A DNA stretch of 10,230 bases, taken from NCBI GenBank assembly GCA_028685445.1, contig JAQUDY010000025.1, positions 1-10,230 on the forward strand, written 5' to 3'. Shown here in pieces: positions 1 to 5,738 of this stretch (positions are counted from its first letter, which is position 1; every line of letters begins with the position of its first letter). The stretch is from Bacilli bacterium. Its GTDB lineage: Bacteria > Bacillota_I > Bacilli_A > RF39 > UBA660. A program made the position numbers and the translations under genes. Under the pieces are notes generated by a model, which saw nothing but the letters and a program-made list of their open reading frames with translations, had not been told where the DNA came from and made no database searches.

Positions 1-2
1 TC

Positions 3-80
3 TCAACAACACAAGTTAATACTCATCTTTCTAACGAAAAATTACATCTAGAATATAATGATTTTCATCTTAGAAATTAG
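3..80 (+). CDS. Possible 3' end of a truncated rightward gene
   Basis: Frame 3 is open from the left edge to a TAG at 78-80. It encodes about 25 hydrophilic residues ending in NDFHLRN, with three histidines. No domain can be recognised. If real, its stop overlaps the TAA of the convergent small gene on the minus strand through the shared bases TTAG (77-80). In DNA this AT-rich a 25-codon open frame arises by chance fairly often, so this is weakly supported. The upstream sequence would settle it. Confidence 0.25.
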   Translation, partial: STTQVNTHLSNEKLHLEYNDFHLRN

Positions 81-196
81 CTGTTTTTAGCTTGAGAGCT
101 TTCATTGTTTTTAGTATTATTTTTTGCACTATTTCTTGAACTGTTATTATTTCGAGAACTATTTCTTGAGTTGTTTTTTGATTTAGCTTTGCTCAT
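77..196 (-). CDS. Small Asn/Ser/Arg-rich repeat protein, 39 aa
   Basis: The frame starts at ATG (196-194), runs 39 codons and stops at TAA (79-77). A full Shine-Dalgarno sequence, AGGAGGT, ends 4 nt before the ATG, which is the main reason to accept the gene. The product is basic and low-complexity: MSKAKSKN is followed by repeated S-R-N-(S/N) units at about residues 10-23, then a K/N-rich tail. It has no membrane span, no cysteine and few hydrophobic residues, so it is probably unstructured. Small N/S/K-rich proteins of this look occur in Firmicutes, but I cannot name a family. A nucleic-acid or polyanion partner would suit the charge but is speculation. It is divergent from the zupT-like gene. 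Confidence 0.6.
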   Translation of the reverse strand: MSKAKSKNNSRNSSRNNNSSRNSAKNNTKNNESSQAKNS

Positions 197-200
197 AATT

Positions 201-207
201 ACCTCCT
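201..207 (-). promoter_or_regulatory. Strong Shine-Dalgarno sequence of the 39-aa protein gene
   Basis: AGGAGGT on the minus strand (207 to 201) is fully complementary to the 16S rRNA 3' end and sits 4 nt before the ATG at 196. It is the best canonical ribosome site in the window. Most other genes here use a GGTGAT-type site instead. It supports translation of an otherwise easily dismissed small frame. Confidence 0.65.
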
Positions 208-217
208 ATTTTTAGTA

Positions 218-226
218 TGGTATAAA
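218..226 (+). promoter_or_regulatory. Candidate extended -10 promoter of the zupT-like gene
   Basis: TGGTATAAA matches an extended -10 element (TGn plus TATAAA). It would start a transcript near 233, leaving a leader of about 28 nt that includes the GTGAT ribosome-site element at 253-257. No good -35 hexamer is visible, which is tolerable for an extended -10. A perfect TATAAT also occurs at 243-248, but its start point would fall on the ribosome site, so it is less likely to be used. Confidence 0.4.
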
Positions 227-260
227 TCAAAATTAAAATTCATATAATTAATGTGATAAT

Positions 261-1007
261 ATGGAAATAATTGGTGCTTTATTAATCAGCTTAATAGCTG
301 GACTATCTACTGTATTAGGTAGTATTTTGATTTTCTTTAAACCGAAAAATATCAACAATTACATTGGTAGTGCCTTAGCATTTTCAGCTAGCATAATGTT
401 ATTATTATCAGTTATTGAATTAATACCAGAAGGATTTATCTATTTAGAATATAAATTTAATTTATTAATTGCGTTCATAATATTATTATTAATGATATTC
501 ACTGGTAATTTATTATCAAAGATAATTAATAAAAAAATTAATGAGCAAAAAAAAATAGATTCAAGTTTATATAGAGTAGGGGTACTTAGCATGATCGCAT
601 TAATGATGCATAACCTACCTGAGGGAATTTTAACTTTTTTAAGTACTTTGATAGATTTTAAGTTAGGAATAAAATATGGAATAGCAATAATGATGCACAA
701 CATACCAGAAGGAATAGCTATAGCAATACCTATATATTATGCTACTAAAAATAAAAGAAAAGCAATAAAATCAACTTTGATTAGTGGTTTATCAGAGCCT
801 CTAGGTGCAATTATAGCATGGATCTTTATTAGCAGATATTTAAATGATTTATTATTAAGTTTGATTCTTCTATTTATTGGAGGATTAATGATATCTATAT
901 CAATAAATGATATATTTAAAGAAGCAAATAAATATTCCAGAAAAAGCATTATTATCGGTATAGTATTAGCGAGCATATTATTTGTAATAAACTTTGTTTT
1001 ATTTTAA
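261..1007 (+). CDS. zupT: ZIP-family divalent metal transporter (ZupT-like)
   Basis: This is an integral membrane transporter of the ZIP family, expected to import zinc and possibly other divalent metals into the cytoplasm. The 248-residue length and roughly eight hydrophobic spans fit bacterial ZupT. The two metal-site signatures are present: HNLPEG at residues 117-122 and HNIPEG at 146-151. The second is followed by a PIYYAT segment and SGLSEPLGA (175-183), all as in E. coli ZupT. The loop before the first signature (about 85-105) is lysine-rich and has no histidines, unlike the His-rich loop of many ZIP proteins. The start is supported by GTGAT at 253-257, 3 nt before the ATG, and by a hydrophobic N-terminus like that of the family. 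The gene stands alone on this strand. Metal specificity cannot be told from sequence. Confidence 0.9.
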   Translation: MEIIGALLISLIAGLSTVLGSILIFFKPKNINNYIGSALAFSASIMLLLSVIELIPEGFIYLEYKFNLLIAFIILLLMIFTGNLLSKIINKKINEQKKIDSSLYRVGVLSMIALMMHNLPEGILTFLSTLIDFKLGIKYGIAIMMHNIPEGIAIAIPIYYATKNKRKAIKSTLISGLSEPLGAIIAWIFISRYLNDLLLSLILLFIGGLMISISINDIFKEANKYSRKSIIIGIVLASILFVINFVLF

Positions 1008-1017
1008 AATTTATTAT

Positions 1018-1046
1018 AAAAAAAACTAATTATATAAATTAGTTTT
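1018..1046 (-). terminator. Hairpin terminator, strongest on the minus strand
   Basis: A perfect 10-bp stem joins 1022-1031 and 1037-1046 with a 5-nt loop. Read on the minus strand it runs into eight T residues (1025 to 1018), a classical intrinsic terminator for transcripts from the XRE gene or the candidate RNA. Read on the plus strand, the TTTT is inside the 3' arm, so it could also end the zupT-like transcript, whose stop lies 14 nt upstream. The stem is AT-rich. Confidence 0.65.
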
Positions 1047-1119
1047 GTTAATAAACGATAAAAGTAGAGGAATAGTAGTTTTAGAATCAAAATATGATTA
1101 GTTCTTATCGGTTAACATA
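1018..1119 (-). ncRNA. Candidate structured small RNA or 3'-UTR RNA after the XRE gene
   Basis: No convincing reading frame exists between the XRE stop (1176) and the terminator at 1018-1046. On the minus strand a TATAAT (1131-1126), with a 4/6 match TTTAGA (1154-1149) at 17 bp spacing, would start transcription near 1119. The predicted RNA of about 100 nt has a long-range stem pairing 1103-1114 with 1052-1063. That stem is 12 positions with one mismatch and one G-U pair around CGATAA/TTATCG. Inside it is a 5-bp hairpin (1085-1089 with 1095-1099), and the intrinsic terminator follows. It matches no RNA family I recognise. It may simply be the structured 3' UTR of the XRE mRNA. Confidence 0.3.
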
Positions 1120-1175
1120 ATATACATTATAGGAAGTTGCTAGTTGTTTCTAAATAGTTATATAATTCTCTGTTG

Positions 1176-1949
1176 TTAAGCTCTTCTAGATTGAATCTCT
1201 GCAATCTTTTCAAATACTTCAGCAGCATTATCAGAATTAATATCAGAATAACCAAGTTCACGTAACGCTTGAATTCTTACTGTATTAAGTTGCTGAGTAC
1301 GTGATAATCTTTCTTCAGTGCGAGCTTCTATTTCTTGAACGAATCTTTTATGAGATTCTATAACTTTATTTTTACTAGCGCCACCACTATTATATAAAGT
1401 AAAAGCTGAATGAATAATACCTTCAAACATAAATTGTTTATCCTCGTTAAATTTAAAATCATTTGGCTTTATAAAACCTGTTGCTTTAGATATATATGCA
1501 AGTAGATACTTTAATTCAGGAACATTATCAAGTGATTGTAACAAATGATAAGTATATAGTAGGGCGTAGTAATTCTCTTCGTGTTCTGGATTTTCTACTA
1601 GTTTATCTTTAATTAAATAAGTTATGTCCCCTACTAGTTGTTGTTCTTCTTTTTTTAAACCTTTTAAATCTAAAAATTCACCTTGAACATTATCTTTTAG
1701 TCCTTTATTTAAACGATCGCTAACAGCTAATAAATATTCTGTATTTACTTTTAAATTTTCTAGTGTTTCATTATCTCCATCTTCAATATCTAATAACTTA
1801 AATAAAGATATTTTCTTTTCTTTAGGCCATTTATTTAAATTTGGTAATTCTAGATAATTATAAACCATTTGTCTAGATACTCCTAAATATTTTGCTAATC
1901 TTACTTTTGAAATTCCTAATTCTTGTAATAAATTATTTAGTATTTCCAT
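1176..1949 (-). CDS. XRE/HTH-type DNA-binding regulator with an unrecognised C-terminal domain
   Basis: This is a probable cytoplasmic transcription regulator of about 257 residues. The N-terminal ~55 residues form a helix-turn-helix. LAKYLGVSRQMVYNYLEL holds helices two and three, with the recognition helix near SRQMVYNYL. The other ~200 residues are mostly helical, charged and soluble, and match no ligand-binding or peptidase domain I can name. The segment around residues 97-150 (LVGDITYLIKDKL, YYALLYTYHLLQSL) resembles a helical repeat or dimerisation region. The C-terminus is rich in R/E/Q and may be a coiled coil. An ATG three codons upstream (1958) abuts the Shine-Dalgarno AGGAG, so the ATG at 1949, 9 nt from it, is preferred. 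The gene has a near-consensus promoter of its own with palindromes that suggest autoregulation. Targets are unknown. Confidence 0.75.
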   Translation of the reverse strand: MEILNNLLQELGISKVRLAKYLGVSRQMVYNYLELPNLNKWPKEKKISLFKLLDIEDGDNETLENLKVNTEYLLAVSDRLNKGLKDNVQGEFLDLKGLKKEEQQLVGDITYLIKDKLVENPEHEENYYALLYTYHLLQSLDNVPELKYLLAYISKATGFIKPNDFKFNEDKQFMFEGIIHSAFTLYNSGGASKNKVIESHKRFVQEIEARTEERLSRTQQLNTVRIQALRELGYSDINSDNAAEVFEKIAEIQSRRA

Positions 1950-1958
1950 TTTTAACAT

Positions 1959-1963
1959 CTCCT
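1959..1963 (-). promoter_or_regulatory. Ribosome site deciding the XRE start
   Basis: AGGAG (1963 to 1959) touches the first in-frame ATG (1958), which leaves no spacer. It lies 9 nt from the second ATG (1949), a normal spacing. Translation therefore should begin at 1949. Confidence 0.65.
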
Positions 1964-1982
1964 CTACTCTCTTTACATATCT

Positions 1983-2012
1983 ATTTTAGCCCAGTTAACA
2001 CTTACTTGTCAA
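1983..2012 (-). promoter_or_regulatory. Sigma-A promoter of the XRE gene, with possible operator palindromes
   Basis: On the minus strand, TTGACA (2012-2007) is followed after 18 bp by TAAAAT (1988-1983), predicting a start near 1976. The -35 is a perfect consensus hexamer and lies inside the palindrome CTTGACAAG (2014-2006). The spacer holds a second palindrome, GTTAAC (1999-1994). Symmetric sequences overlapping a promoter are typical XRE operators, so self-repression is plausible but inferred. GTTAAC recurs at 1111-1116, near the candidate RNA start. Confidence 0.65.
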
Positions 2013-2038
2013 GAGTTTTAGGTAAATAAAAAAGAATA

Positions 2039-3145
2039 TTATAAGTAGTTTAATTTTTTATCGTTTTTATATATGTTTTTAATAATACCCGAACCTAAAC
2101 ATTGTTCACCTAAATATAAAACACAAGCTTGACCTGGAGTAACAGCTTTAACAGTACTTGGATATTTAACTAATATTTCATTGTTCTCTAAATATTCTAA
2201 GATAACTTCTATATCTGGTCCACGATAACGAAATTTAGCTGTGCAAAATGTTGGTCTTGTAGGACTGATAAAGTTAACGTTTTCTATTATACATGCATCA
2301 CTATATAAATATGGATTATCATCTCCAAAAGCTACATATAAGGTGTTATTTGCCACATTTTTTCCAACAACAAAATGTTTTTCTACATTTCCACTTAAGC
2401 CGACATTTCTTCTTTGACCAATGGTATAATTCATTAATCCTGTATGCTCTCCAATAACTTCAGTTGTTTTAATATTTACTATTTCACCTGGATTTGGCTT
2501 TAAATAGTTTCCTATAAACTTTTGATAATTACGTTCTCCAATAAAGCAAATACCTGTTGAATCTTTTTTAGATGCTGTTATTAAATTTAATTCATCAGCA
2601 ATCTTTCTAACTTCTGGTTTAGTAATAGAGCCTAGTGGAAATAAAACATTTTTTAATTGATCTGGAGATAACTGGGCTAAAAAGTAAGTTTGATCTTTAT
2701 TTAAATCTACTGCTCTACATAATCTATTTCCTTTTATTCTAGCATAATGTCCTGTTGCTATATAATCAGCACCTAGTTTTAAAGCCTCTTTTACAAATAA
2801 GTCAAACTTAATATATTTATTACACATAATATCTGGATTTGGTGTTCGTCCTTTTTTAAGCTCTTCTAAAAAATATTGAAAAACGAAATCCCAATACTCT
2901 TTTACAAAATCAACTCGATAAAGTTTTATATTTAATTTATTACATACTTCTAAAGCATCATTATAATCTTGTTCTTGAGGGCATATTGGATTATTTAAGT
3001 CAGGATTGCCTAAATGGTCATTATTAATAGAAGAGTCCCAATTACGCATAAAAAGACCTATTACTTCATATCCTTCTTTTTGAAGTAAATAAGCCGCTAC
3101 TGATGAATCGACTCCCCCACTCATTCCAATTACAACTTTTTTCAT
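2039..3145 (-). CDS. mnmA: tRNA-specific 2-thiouridylase MnmA
   Basis: MnmA forms 2-thiouridine at wobble position U34 of tRNAs for Glu, Gln and Lys. It uses ATP to adenylate the base and persulfide sulfur from a cysteine desulfurase/relay, in the cytoplasm. The 368-residue length is normal. The PP-loop SGGVDSS is at residues 9-15. The catalytic cysteine is in NPDIMCN (C108) and its partner in GICFIGER (C200). TGHYAR (131-136) and DQTYFL are conserved. The segment with NWD, NND, LGNP and CPQEQDY (about 35-61) resembles the Mollicutes/Bacilli type. An upstream GTG at 3154 is part of a GTGAT ribosome site, so the ATG at 3145 ([11 protein letters not shown]) is chosen. It has its own extended -10 promoter just after the SpoIIM-like gene. 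No clear terminator follows it, so readthrough into the XRE gene is possible. Confidence 0.96.
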   Translation of the reverse strand: MKKVVIGMSGGVDSSVAAYLLQKEGYEVIGLFMRNWDSSINNDHLGNPDLNNPICPQEQDYNDALEVCNKLNIKLYRVDFVKEYWDFVFQYFLEELKKGRTPNPDIMCNKYIKFDLFVKEALKLGADYIATGHYARIKGNRLCRAVDLNKDQTYFLAQLSPDQLKNVLFPLGSITKPEVRKIADELNLITASKKDSTGICFIGERNYQKFIGNYLKPNPGEIVNIKTTEVIGEHTGLMNYTIGQRRNVGLSGNVEKHFVVGKNVANNTLYVAFGDDNPYLYSDACIIENVNFISPTRPTFCTAKFRYRGPDIEVILEYLENNEILVKYPSTVKAVTPGQACVLYLGEQCLGSGIIKNIYKNDKKLNYL

Positions 3146-3149
3146 ATAA

Positions 3150-3154
3150 ATCAC
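3150..3154 (-). promoter_or_regulatory. GTGAT-type ribosome site deciding the mnmA start
   Basis: GTGAT (3154 to 3150) matches the GGTGAT half of the extended Shine-Dalgarno sequence and lies 4 nt before the ATG at 3145. The same bases supply an in-frame GTG that would add three residues. Conserved MnmA N-termini favour the ATG. Confidence 0.55.
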
Positions 3155-3160
3155 TAATTT

Positions 3161-3169
3161 ATTATAGCA
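3161..3169 (-). promoter_or_regulatory. mnmA: Extended -10 promoter of mnmA
   Basis: TGCTATAAT on the minus strand (3169 to 3161) is a perfect extended -10 element. It lies between the stop of the SpoIIM-like gene (3172) and the mnmA start, predicting a short leader of about 9 nt. No strong -35 is seen at the usual distance. mnmA may therefore be transcribed both from here and from the upstream gene. Confidence 0.5.
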
Positions 3170-3171
3170 AT

Positions 3172-3756
3172 TTATAAAAGAAAAATAAAGTAAGCAAGAA
3201 TTTTATTACTAAAAAAATAAATAAAGATATCACTGATAATGACAATCGCTATTATAAACAACATTTTAATTACATGATTAAATATATATTCATATATTTT
3301 ATAATCTTTTCTTTGTATACTAATAATGACTTTCTTAGCATATCTTAAACTCATAATAAATATATATGTTAATGCTACATAAATAATTATTTTATTAACT
3401 ATTAAAAAAATTAAGCTATATAATAAACCAGAGAATTTCTTATAATGAAAAAAACTAGCTATTAAAAATCCCATACTTACTGATTCATAAAAAAAATAAA
3501 ATAAAATTATGGGTAAACCTATAACTAATATGGAAATAACCATAATAAAAGATAATAATAAAATATGATATATAAAATTATTTTGATTAGCACTATTTAA
3601 AATAGAACCTAAATTTTGCAATTCACTTAAAATAGATGTTTTAATTAGTGATGGTTGTTTAATATAGATAAATAAACCTACAAATAAACCAACAATAAAT
3701 AAAGAAATTAAAAATTTTATTAAATTAATACTAGTGCTTGTCCATTTTAATTTCAA
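3172..3756 (-). CDS. SpoIIM-family integral membrane protein
   Basis: This is a 194-residue membrane protein resembling stage II sporulation protein M. It has a short charged N-terminus, one span at about 14-32, then a hydrophilic stretch (33-62). About four further spans follow, at roughly 66-88, 94-104, 112-137 and 163-194. The best match to B. subtilis SpoIIM is the central [20 protein letters not shown] segment (78-97), which parallels its VIGLPVI...GVVIGF. In Bacillus SpoIIM works with SpoIID and SpoIIP in engulfment. No SpoIID or SpoIIP gene is in view, and the family also occurs in non-sporulating bacteria, so the role here is open. The start is taken as TTG (3756), 4 nt after GGTGAT. 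The TTG at 3768 lies upstream of that site. The gene is followed within 30 nt by mnmA, and the divergent partner is the 38-aa protein. Its promoter is not clear; TATAAT at 3777-3772 would leave almost no leader. Confidence 0.75.
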   Translation of the reverse strand: MKLKWTSTSINLIKFLISLFIVGLFVGLFIYIKQPSLIKTSILSELQNLGSILNSANQNNFIYHILLLSFIMVISILVIGLPIILFYFFYESVSMGFLIASFFHYKKFSGLLYSLIFLIVNKIIIYVALTYIFIMSLRYAKKVIISIQRKDYKIYEYIFNHVIKMLFIIAIVIISDIFIYFFSNKILAYFIFLL

Positions 3757-3760
3757 TATA

Positions 3761-3766
3761 ATCACC
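3761..3766 (-). promoter_or_regulatory. GGTGAT ribosome site setting a TTG start
   Basis: GGTGAT (3766 to 3761) lies 4 nt before TTG at 3756. It has the same site and spacing as the divergent small gene (GGTGAT, 4 nt, TTG at 3838). No ATG lies nearby in frame, so both genes appear to start with TTG. Confidence 0.55.
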
Positions 3767-3785
3767 AATTAATTATATTTAATAC

Positions 3786-3814
3786 TTTTCATTTTATGAT
3801 TTTTTTTGTATAAT
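3786..3814 (+). promoter_or_regulatory. Promoter of the 38-aa membrane protein gene
   Basis: TTTTCA (3786-3791, 4/6 match to the -35) is followed after 17 bp by a perfect TATAAT (3809-3814). This predicts a start near 3821, giving a leader of about 17 nt that carries GAGGTGAT (3826-3833). The region is shared with the upstream side of the SpoIIM-like gene on the other strand. Confidence 0.55.
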
Positions 3815-3837
3815 ATAAGATGTACGAGGTGATAAAA

Positions 3838-3954
3838 TTGACATCTATTAAAAAGAAAAAGAAAAATCTTGGAGCTAAAATATTTGTTTGGATTTTAGTT
3901 TTAGCAATGGCAGCGAGTATTATAGCGCCAATTATTTACTATTTAGTGTCATAA
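3838..3954 (+). CDS. 38-residue single-span membrane protein (DUF4044-like layout)
   Basis: The frame begins at TTG (3838), with GAGGTGAT ending 4 nt upstream, and ends at TAA (3952-3954). It has its own promoter and a terminator immediately after the stop, so it is a complete monocistronic unit. The product has a lysine cluster at residues 5-9 and one hydrophobic span at about 13-37 that includes KIFVWILVLAMAASIIAPII. It should therefore sit in the cytoplasmic membrane with the positive end inside. The layout (KKKKK, short linker, single helix) recalls the very short Firmicutes membrane proteins grouped as DUF4044, but I cannot confirm membership. Function is unknown. It diverges from the SpoIIM-like gene and converges on trmK. 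Confidence 0.65.
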   Translation: MTSIKKKKKNLGAKIFVWILVLAMAASIIAPIIYYLVS

Positions 3955-3955
3955 T

Positions 3956-3979
3956 AAAAATATCGATAACGATATTTTT
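3956..3979. terminator. Bidirectional terminator shared by the 38-aa gene and trmK
   Basis: A perfect 10-bp stem, AAAAATATCG (3956-3965) with CGATATTTTT (3970-3979), closes a 4-nt loop. The stem has an A-run on one side and a T-run on the other, so it works on both strands. The plus-strand stop lies 1 nt before it. The trmK stop codon (3980-3978) is partly inside its outer arm. Confidence 0.8.
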
Positions 3980-4625
3980 ATTTGCATATTTTTTTTAAAT
4001 AAATAGCATCTTTTCGATGTTTTAATCTTGTCCAAACTTTATATTTAGGTATATTATCTAAGATAGCTCTTTTCTTTTTTAATAAAAATTCATAATAATC
4101 CTTATTAGCGTACATTAATATAGGCCCGTATGTTAGTTCTTTAATAGAGTATTTCCTTTTACCTCTTAGAAATACGATATTTATATAATAATGTCCTTTT
4201 TCATATACTACAGATTCATGAGAAATATAAAAACCTTTTAACACCATATACCTACGTAATAAATAATGATCATTATTAGCTTGGATAATAAGCTTTTTTA
4301 TTTGCTTTAATTTAGAGCTAGATAATATCTTTATAATAGTATTTGTACCAAGACCGCTTATAACTACAGTATCTGTGTGAACTTCAATAACAGATAACCC
4401 AAAGCCTAATCTTGCATCTACTTTTTTTTCCAACTTATGTTTTTTTATATTTTTTAAAGCATTTTGAATGGCATTTTGGTTAACATCACTAACAATTATA
4501 TAATCTAAAATTTTGTTTTTAACTAAATAAATTCCTAATAAGGCATGATCACACCCGATATCTATTACATTATCTGTTTCGTATATTAATCCTGCAATAG
4601 ATTTTAATCTTTTACTTAAATACAT
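3978..4625 (-). CDS. trmK: tRNA (adenine(22)-N1)-methyltransferase TrmK
   Basis: TrmK methylates N1 of adenine 22 in the D-loop region of tRNA using S-adenosylmethionine. The 215-residue protein has a Rossmann methyltransferase fold: LSKRL at the N-terminus, SAM motif DIGCDHALLG (22-31), acidic SDVN (46-49) and VISGLG (88-93). The last corresponds to the IAGMGG motif of B. subtilis TrmK. The LQPN motif of the family appears as IQANN (114-118), with proline replaced. The protein is about 20 residues shorter than the Bacillus one, mainly in the C-terminal helical arm (about 174-215, very lysine-rich). It starts 1 nt after the rpoD stop, with its ribosome site (GGTGGA) inside the rpoD end. It is the last gene of the dnaG-rpoD-trmK operon, an arrangement also seen in Bacillus. 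Confidence 0.88.
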   Translation of the reverse strand: MYLSKRLKSIAGLIYETDNVIDIGCDHALLGIYLVKNKILDYIIVSDVNQNAIQNALKNIKKHKLEKKVDARLGFGLSVIEVHTDTVVISGLGTNTIIKILSSSKLKQIKKLIIQANNDHYLLRRYMVLKGFYISHESVVYEKGHYYINIVFLRGKRKYSIKELTYGPILMYANKDYYEFLLKKKRAILDNIPKYKVWTRLKHRKDAIYLKKICK

Positions 4626-4626
4626 C

Positions 4627-5736
4627 TTATTCCACCATAAAATCTTTTAATTTTTTAGCACGAGAAGGATGACGTAATTTTCTTAGAGCCTTCGCCTCAA
4701 TTTGTCTGATTCTTTCTCTAGTAACATTAAAACGTTTACCAACTTCTTCTAAAGTATAACTAGTTCCATCGATTAAACCAAATCTAAGTTCTAAAACCTG
4801 TTGTTCTCTTGGTTGTAATGTTGATAATACTGATTGAATCTCCTCTTTTAATATTTCATTAGTAGCATACTCCTCCGGAGTCATAGCACGCTCATCTGGA
4901 ACAAAATCTCCTAAATGAGAATCTTCTTCTTCGCCTATAGGTGTCTCTAAACTAACAGGATCTTGACTAATTTTTATTACCTCACGAACTTTTTCTTCAG
5001 TAATATCCATTTTTTCAGCAAGTTCTGCCTCTGTTGGTTCACGATTTAACTCAAGTGTTAATTGTCTTTGAATTCTAGCCATTTTATTAATTGTTTCAAC
5101 CATATGAACTGGAACTCTAATAGTTCTAGCTTGATCGGCTAATGCTCTTGTTATAGCTTGCCTAATCCACCATGTAGCATATGTACTAAATTTATATCCT
5201 TTTTCATGATCAAATTTTTCAACAGCTTTCATTAAACCAATATTACCTTCTTGAATCAAGTCTAAAAAAAGTAATCCACGCCCGACATATCTTTTAGCAA
5301 TTGATACAACTAGTCTTAAGTTAGATTCAGCTAATAATCTCTTAGCTTCCTCATCTTCTGCTGCTACTCTAATTGAAAGCGCAAGCTCATCAGGTCCACT
5401 AAGAAGTGAAATACGCCCTATTTCTTTTAAATACATTCTAACAGGGTCATTAATGTTGATATCCTTAGTTAAGTCTTCTTCATTTAAAATTTTGACTTCT
5501 TTTTCTTCTTTTTTTTCGGTTTTTTTATCTTCTTTGCCTTGTTCAGAAGTAACTACATTAATTCCATTATCAATAAAAAATGTATATAGATTATCTAAAG
5601 AATCAGCATCTACATCTAAACCTTTTAAAGCTTCAGCTAATTGTTCAAATGTAATATAACCTTCTTTTTGTCCTACTTCTAATAATGCTTCTTTTCTTTC
5701 CTCTAATGTTTTAATCTCTTTTAATATTTTTGCCAT
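4627..5736 (-). CDS. rpoD: Primary RNA polymerase sigma factor RpoD (SigA)
   Basis: This housekeeping sigma factor of 369 residues directs RNA polymerase to -10/-35 promoters. A region 1.1-like helical domain covers about 5-62, followed by an acidic/lysine linker (65-82). Region 1.2 is [11 protein letters not shown] (97-107). Region 2 includes [16 protein letters not shown] (139-154) and the -10 melting/recognition block [17 protein letters not shown] (182-198). Region 3 spans about 205-280. Region 4.2 contains the -35 helix-turn-helix, [20 protein letters not shown] (328-347). All key blocks are intact and length is near that of B. subtilis SigA. It starts 2 nt after the dnaG stop; the ribosome site (GAAAG) is weak, so coupling to dnaG translation is likely. 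The consensus promoters in this window fit this factor. Confidence 0.98.
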   Translation of the reverse strand: MAKILKEIKTLEERKEALLEVGQKEGYITFEQLAEALKGLDVDADSLDNLYTFFIDNGINVVTSEQGKEDKKTEKKEEKEVKILNEEDLTKDININDPVRMYLKEIGRISLLSGPDELALSIRVAAEDEEAKRLLAESNLRLVVSIAKRYVGRGLLFLDLIQEGNIGLMKAVEKFDHEKGYKFSTYATWWIRQAITRALADQARTIRVPVHMVETINKMARIQRQLTLELNREPTEAELAEKMDITEEKVREVIKISQDPVSLETPIGEEEDSHLGDFVPDERAMTPEEYATNEILKEEIQSVLSTLQPREQQVLELRFGLIDGTSYTLEEVGKRFNVTRERIRQIEAKALRKLRHPSRAKKLKDFMVE

Positions 5737-5738
5737 GT

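Noticed and set aside
1..76. Hairpin terminator after the 39-aa gene
   Set aside because: Only short, interrupted complementarities are present and no T-run follows on the minus strand.
243..261. Leaderless zupT transcript from TATAAT at 243-248
   Set aside because: The predicted start would fall inside the GTGAT ribosome-site element. The extended -10 at 218-226 gives a normal leader, so leaderless expression is not needed.
440..976. Minus-strand open frames of 87 and 79 residues
   Set aside because: They lie opposite the zupT-like gene, whose protein has clear family motifs. Their composition is that of an antisense shadow and no ribosome site precedes them.
1047..1175. Small coding frames in the gap after the zupT-like gene
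   Set aside because: The longest frames are about 8-10 codons with no ribosome site; the structure fits an RNA or UTR better.
2013..2038. Terminator after mnmA
   Set aside because: There is a T-rich run (TTCTTTTTTATTT on the minus strand) but no stem before it, so it was not called.
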